64,000 nt of DNA, taken from an uncultured Planctomycetaceae bacterium. Lineage in GTDB: Bacteria; Planctomycetota; Planctomycetia; Planctomycetales; Planctomycetaceae. The stretch's first letter is position 1, and every line of letters starts with the position of its first letter. Of the stretch, positions 60,447 to 64,000 are shown one piece after another. Under the pieces are notes generated by a model. That model was not told where the DNA came from, did not search any database, and saw only the letters and a list, made by a program, of their open reading frames with translations. The stretch is from positions 1 through 64,000 of the forward strand of contig CAJWGB010000002.1 of assembly GCA_913031625.1 (NCBI GenBank), read 5' to 3'. The position numbers and the translations under genes were made by a program.

Positions 60447-63041
60447 TTATCCGGGGAACGTGGAAAAGACCACGGCAAACAGGATCACGACACCGACAAC
60501 GATAAACATCACGTACTGACGCACACGTCCGGTCTGGAAGACGCGGAGTCGTTCTCCGAAATCTCCCGTTGCTGACGCGATTAGATTGACGAAACCGTCC
60601 ACGACTTTCTCATCGAAGATGCGGTCCCATTGAGCAATGATGACCATCAGTCGAGCGAGGAAGTGCAGAGTGGTGTCAAAGATTGTTCGGTCCACCCACG
60701 CGCAGAATGCCGCCACCTTATGGGCAGGACGCATGAACAGGCCATCGTAGAGATCATCAAAGTGCCACTTGTTGGCGAGGAAGCCGTGAGCAGCACCAAG
60801 GTTCTTTTTCATCTCGTCAAGGTTGACCAGATTCATTCCGTACAGAGCGAACGCCAGCACAAAACCAATCCCAGCTGACGTCAGTGCCCACAGGCCGGCC
60901 GCCTCGTGCTGGTTGTACATTTCCTGAATCTCAGGCAACACAACTCCGTCGCCGACAGCCGTCACACCGTTCTCGATGTGCGCGGGCGCATCTTTGGTCA
61001 ACATGACGTACAGGTCTCCCTGGTCACCGCCATATGCACAGAGCCAGGCGAAGGGAGCCAGAATCAGCAGCGGAACACACATGATCCAGGGTGATTCATG
61101 AGCATGGTCATACACGTGCTGATCGCGAGGCTTACCCCAGAATGTCATGAACCAAAGTCGGAACATGTAGAAGGATGTGATGCCGGCAGTGATCAGCGGC
61201 AGTGCAAACAGCAAAAAGTGTCCCGGGTTCTTCTCACTGAAGGCCAGTGCTGACGCGACGATCGCATCCTTTGAGTGGTAGCCCGAGAAATGTAGTCCCA
61301 GAAACAGCGGGCAGCCCGCGATCGCCAGCACGCCGATCAGCATGCAGATTGCGGTGATGGGCATCTTCTTCAGCAAGCCACCCATTTTGGGCATCTCCTG
61401 CTCGTGGTGGCACCCGTGAATGACGCTGCCTGAGCAGAGGAACATGAGAGACTTAAAGAAGGCGTGTGTGATCAGGTGCAGGAGTCCGGCAGCCCAGCCA
61501 AAGACTCCCAGACCCAGCATCATGTAGCCAAGCTGACTGATGGTTGAATAGGCAAGCACCTTCTTGATGTCGGTCGCCACGATTGCAATTGTGGCCGCAA
61601 CAAACAGAGTGATGCCTCCGATGTAGGCGATTGTCAGCAGCACTTCCGCTGTGAACATCGGATAGAAGCGTCCAGTCAGATAAACCCCCGCGGCGACCAT
61701 CGTGGCAGAGTGCACCAGTGCTGACACCGGTGTGGGGCCTTCCATCGCGTCGGGTAGCCATGTCTGGAGCGGGAACTGAGCACTTTTGCCAATGCAGCCG
61801 CCAAAGACCCCCAAGCCAGCCACCACAAGCAGAGCGTATGGGATTGTTCGATTATTGCCGTCTGCATCCTGCAGAACTTCACCTTCCGGCGAGGTAATCA
61901 GGACGGCTCCGTCTTCATCAACGCGGACGTTGCCCAGATCTTCGCCTTCGGTTGAGCGAGAGATCATCGAGAACAGTCCGCCGGTCACCTGTCCTTCGTC
62001 ATTGATGTCAGCGAAGTTGAAGGTGCCGAAATAGGTCCACAGAACCATCAGCCCGATCAGGAAGCCAAAGTCACCGACCCGGTTCATGATGAACGCTTTG
62101 TTGGCTGCATCGCTGGCTGATTTTCGTTCTGTATAGAAACCGATCAGCAGGAAGCTGCAGATACCGACAAGTTCCCAGAAGACAAACACCTGAAAGATGT
62201 TGCCCGCCAGAACCAGGCCGAGCATGGAAAAGCAGAACAGTGACAGGAACGCAAAGAACCGATAAAAGCGTCCTGGTCGATGAACGTGTTTGCCATCGGA
62301 CGTGTGCGCGAAGTGGTCAACGTAGTCATCAGTGAGTTCGTCACTCATGTAGCCGATAGCAAACAGATGGATGCAGGTGGCGATCAGCGTCACCATGGCA
62401 AACATCACGATTGTCAGGCTGTCGATGTAGTAATCGAGCGAAACGATCAGAGAGCCAAACTCTCCGAGAGTGTAAAGACGGCCCGAAAACGCGGTTGGGA
62501 ATTCAGCCGCGGATCGAGAGTCTTCTGTTTCTGAGTGTTCTTCTGATTCTTCTGCAGTGACGGAGGCGAGTTGCCATTCACCACCTTCGATCGATGCCTC
62601 TTCATTGTGCGGCTTTGCATGAGCATCTTTGTCGTCATGACTGTCCGTGTCGCCCTCGGCCTCGTGACCCTGCTCACCACCGGCCGCATGATCCTTGTCA
62701 CCGTCCTCGTGCTCTGAGTGTTCTGCGTGCTCTCCATCACCGTGCGGATGAAGGCCATGATTGTGATCAGCAATTACGCTCATCCAACCCTTCTCAACAC
62801 CTTTGTCGGCCTCGTAGGTGTCGTGGCCACCAGTCTTGTTAACCCAGACCAGCAGCGCGATCAGACTGCAGACAAACCCGGTCCCGATACAGCCGACAGC
62901 ACACCATGCGGCACCTTTGCTGTGTCGCGGGTTCTTGCTGAACAGCCCGAATCCGAAAAAGATTTCGACGACAAAGCCCGCCAGCGGCAGCAGCCAGGCT
63001 GTCATCAGCAGGTTTCGTAAAAGTTCACCTGTTTCGGTCAT
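60447..63041 (-). CDS. nuoL: NADH-quinone oxidoreductase subunit L with long His/acidic loop
   Basis: At 864 residues it is about 250 longer than E. coli NuoL. The proton-pumping core is intact (VFVFWELVGICSFLLIGFY; TWLPDAMEGPTPVSALVHSATMVAAGVYL; KKVLAYSTISQLGYM), and the long lateral amphipathic helix region is present at the C-terminus. An insertion of about 100 residues (91-190) lies between membrane helices 2 and 3, after GWMSV. It holds 12 His within residues 93-145 plus many Asp and Glu, so it looks like a metal-binding or buffering loop. By homology to NuoL topology it faces the periplasm. It lies 56 bases downstream of nuoK. Confidence 0.96.
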   Translation of the reverse strand: MTETGELLRNLLMTAWLLPLAGFVVEIFFGFGLFSKNPRHSKGAAWCAVGCIGTGFVCSLIALLVWVNKTGGHDTYEADKGVEKGWMSVIADHNHGLHPHGDGEHAEHSEHEDGDKDHAAGGEQGHEAEGDTDSHDDKDAHAKPHNEEASIEGGEWQLASVTAEESEEHSETEDSRSAAEFPTAFSGRLYTLGEFGSLIVSLDYYIDSLTIVMFAMVTLIATCIHLFAIGYMSDELTDDYVDHFAHTSDGKHVHRPGRFYRFFAFLSLFCFSMLGLVLAGNIFQVFVFWELVGICSFLLIGFYTERKSASDAANKAFIMNRVGDFGFLIGLMVLWTYFGTFNFADINDEGQVTGGLFSMISRSTEGEDLGNVRVDEDGAVLITSPEGEVLQDADGNNRTIPYALLVVAGLGVFGGCIGKSAQFPLQTWLPDAMEGPTPVSALVHSATMVAAGVYLTGRFYPMFTAEVLLTIAYIGGITLFVAATIAIVATDIKKVLAYSTISQLGYMMLGLGVFGWAAGLLHLITHAFFKSLMFLCSGSVIHGCHHEQEMPKMGGLLKKMPITAICMLIGVLAIAGCPLFLGLHFSGYHSKDAIVASALAFSEKNPGHFLLFALPLITAGITSFYMFRLWFMTFWGKPRDQHVYDHAHESPWIMCVPLLILAPFAWLCAYGGDQGDLYVMLTKDAPAHIENGVTAVGDGVVLPEIQEMYNQHEAAGLWALTSAGIGFVLAFALYGMNLVNLDEMKKNLGAAHGFLANKWHFDDLYDGLFMRPAHKVAAFCAWVDRTIFDTTLHFLARLMVIIAQWDRIFDEKVVDGFVNLIASATGDFGERLRVFQTGRVRQYVMFIVVGVVILFAVVFSTFPG

Positions 63042-63097
63042 CGGAGTAACCAGAGTCAGAGACGAAAAATCAAATCAGACGCACGAGCAGACGTGGA

Positions 63098-63403
63098 TCA
63101 GCCTTTGAGCTTGTTTCCGCGGTCGACGTCGATCGTCAGGTGGTTGTTGTAGAAGTTAAGAGCGATTGCCAGTGCTACGGCCGCTTCTGCGGCGGCCAGC
63201 ACAATGATGAACAGGGAAAACACCTGTCCATCCAATCCCAGAGACGTAAATTTGGAGAAGGCGACAAAGTTGACGTTTGCCCCGTTGAGCACCAGCTCCA
63301 CACCCATCAGCACGCCGATACCATTGCGTTTGGTGGCCATACAAATGACCCCGCACACAAACAGGACGGCTCCGACGAGCAGATATGCATTAAGAGTTGC
63401 CAT
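63098..63403 (-). CDS. nuoK: NADH-quinone oxidoreductase subunit K
   Basis: A 101-residue, three-helix complex I subunit of normal length. Helix 1 (LNAYLLVGAVLFVCGVICMA), the conserved GVLMGVELVLNGANVNFVAF with its buried glutamate, and VFSLFIIVLAAAEAAVALAIAL are characteristic. It lies 18 bases downstream of nuoJ. Confidence 0.96.
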   Translation of the reverse strand: MATLNAYLLVGAVLFVCGVICMATKRNGIGVLMGVELVLNGANVNFVAFSKFTSLGLDGQVFSLFIIVLAAAEAAVALAIALNFYNNHLTIDVDRGNKLKG

Positions 63404-63421
63404 AACAGATTCAAAACCCGA

Positions 63422-64000
63422 TCAGGAGGCCTCATCGGACCGCCGCTTCGCTCGAGCGAGATAAGCAGCACCAATCAGAACAACAAGGAGATGAACAGAC
63501 GCAATTTCGAAGGGCAGCAGGTAACCAGGAGCAGCCGTCGGGCCGGAAGCCGGATCTGCGGCTTCTTTCTTTTTCCCTGCTTCTGTTTCCCGGGTGATAT
63601 CAACACGATCCGGTCGCAGGCCCAGCAGAGCCCACCCGATTGGCCGCAGAGTGTTGCCATCCGATTTGTCATCAAACGACCCGTCGTCAGGAGTACTGGT
63701 TGCCGGCTTCACGGCGTCGTGAATCGCTTCCCAGTCTCCCGTCCGCTTAACAACAGTGTGACCGTCCTCATCCAGCGTCAGCTGAGCACTTCCGGAGGGG
63801 GTAGATGAGATCACCATGAACAGAAACAAAGATCCAACCACTCCGGCAATCGCTGTTTCTCCTGGAGAGGTTTCAATTTTCATATACGGTCCGCTGGCTG
63901 TGAGCATCACGCCGAACACCAGCAGAACAAGCGTACCGCCTACGTAGATCAGCAGCTGCGCGGCACCGACAAAGTCAGCGTCGGCGAGAAAGAACAGAGC
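63422..64000 (-). CDS. nuoJ: NADH-quinone oxidoreductase subunit J (partial)
   Basis: The frame runs past the right edge of the window, so the N-terminus is missing. The visible part has the NuoJ segments AAQLLIYVGGTLVLLVFGVML and ETAIAGVVGSLFLFMV, and it ends with LLPFEIASVHLLVVLIGAAYLARAKR. Between the last two helices there is a long polar insert (about 100 residues, with DDGSFDDKSDGNT and a KKKEAADPASG stretch), longer than in E. coli. The product is a core transmembrane subunit of complex I. Confidence 0.93.
   Translation of the reverse strand, partial: ALFFLADADFVGAAQLLIYVGGTLVLLVFGVMLTASGPYMKIETSPGETAIAGVVGSLFLFMVISSTPSGSAQLTLDEDGHTVVKRTGDWEAIHDAVKPATSTPDDGSFDDKSDGNTLRPIGWALLGLRPDRVDITRETEAGKKKEAADPASGPTAAPGYLLPFEIASVHLLVVLIGAAYLARAKRRSDEAS

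Overview
The window reads as a chromosomal segment of a planctomycete (Planctomycetota). The evidence is the kind of genes present: secreted PQQ-type propellers opening with WPQFRGP, a YfbK-type von Willebrand factor protein, a secreted squalene-cyclase-repeat protein, sialate O-acetylesterase with a planctomycete-type tail, an exosortase-type CAAX protease relative, DUF3467, DUF3050, monomeric isocitrate dehydrogenase and LpxK. Genus cannot be fixed from sequence alone; a Fuerstiella- or Rubinisphaera-like marine lineage would fit. I saw no rRNA, intact tRNA, CRISPR array, transposase or integrase. Genes lie in short operons on both strands, and base usage looks uniform by eye.

Layout. 1-7.3 kb: an odd in-frame chimera of DJ-1/PfpI and threonine synthase, a secreted PQQ propeller with an EF-hand, a TPR hybrid sensor kinase and an aminotransferase. 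7.7-15.6 kb: ilvD, a sulfotransferase, an EboF-like phosphodiesterase, a PilB-like protein with a broken Walker A, and a membrane-anchored MutS-family ATPase. 15.7-24.1 kb: a ChlI-like AAA+ protein, lpxK, monomeric icd, a ClC-CBS chloride transporter, a DUF3050 protein and a secreted hypothetical. 24.3-33.9 kb: a sodium:solute symporter, an isochorismatase-like hydrolase, a complete TroA-type zinc/manganese ABC operon (last permease carries a winged-helix tail), the YfbK-like VWA protein, DUF3467 and an FmdB-type zinc ribbon. 34-45 kb: a ketosynthase homologue lacking its Cys nucleophile, an orphan GspF/PilC protein, a metY-led operon, a frameshifted sialate O-acetylesterase and a lipoprotein pair. 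45.4-54.8 kb: a Cys-rich secreted small protein, an Old Yellow Enzyme homologue, a GT4-acpS-nuclease-protease operon, an LtaS-like membrane sulfatase and a secreted Gfo/Idh/MocA-like protein. 55.9-64 kb: a FliA-type sigma factor (frameshifted) and the distal nuoJKLMN part of complex I, with a long His/acidic loop in NuoL.

The most notable theme is a set of paralogues that have lost catalytic residues: PilB-like without the P-loop Lys, KS without Cys and one His, and a PfpI-ThrC chimera in which neither half keeps its catalytic residue. Two further genes carry apparent single-base deletions, one beside a C homopolymer. The frameshifts and the chimera could be true gene decay or assembly error, and raw reads would decide. 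I did not find a clearly new defence or mobile system.
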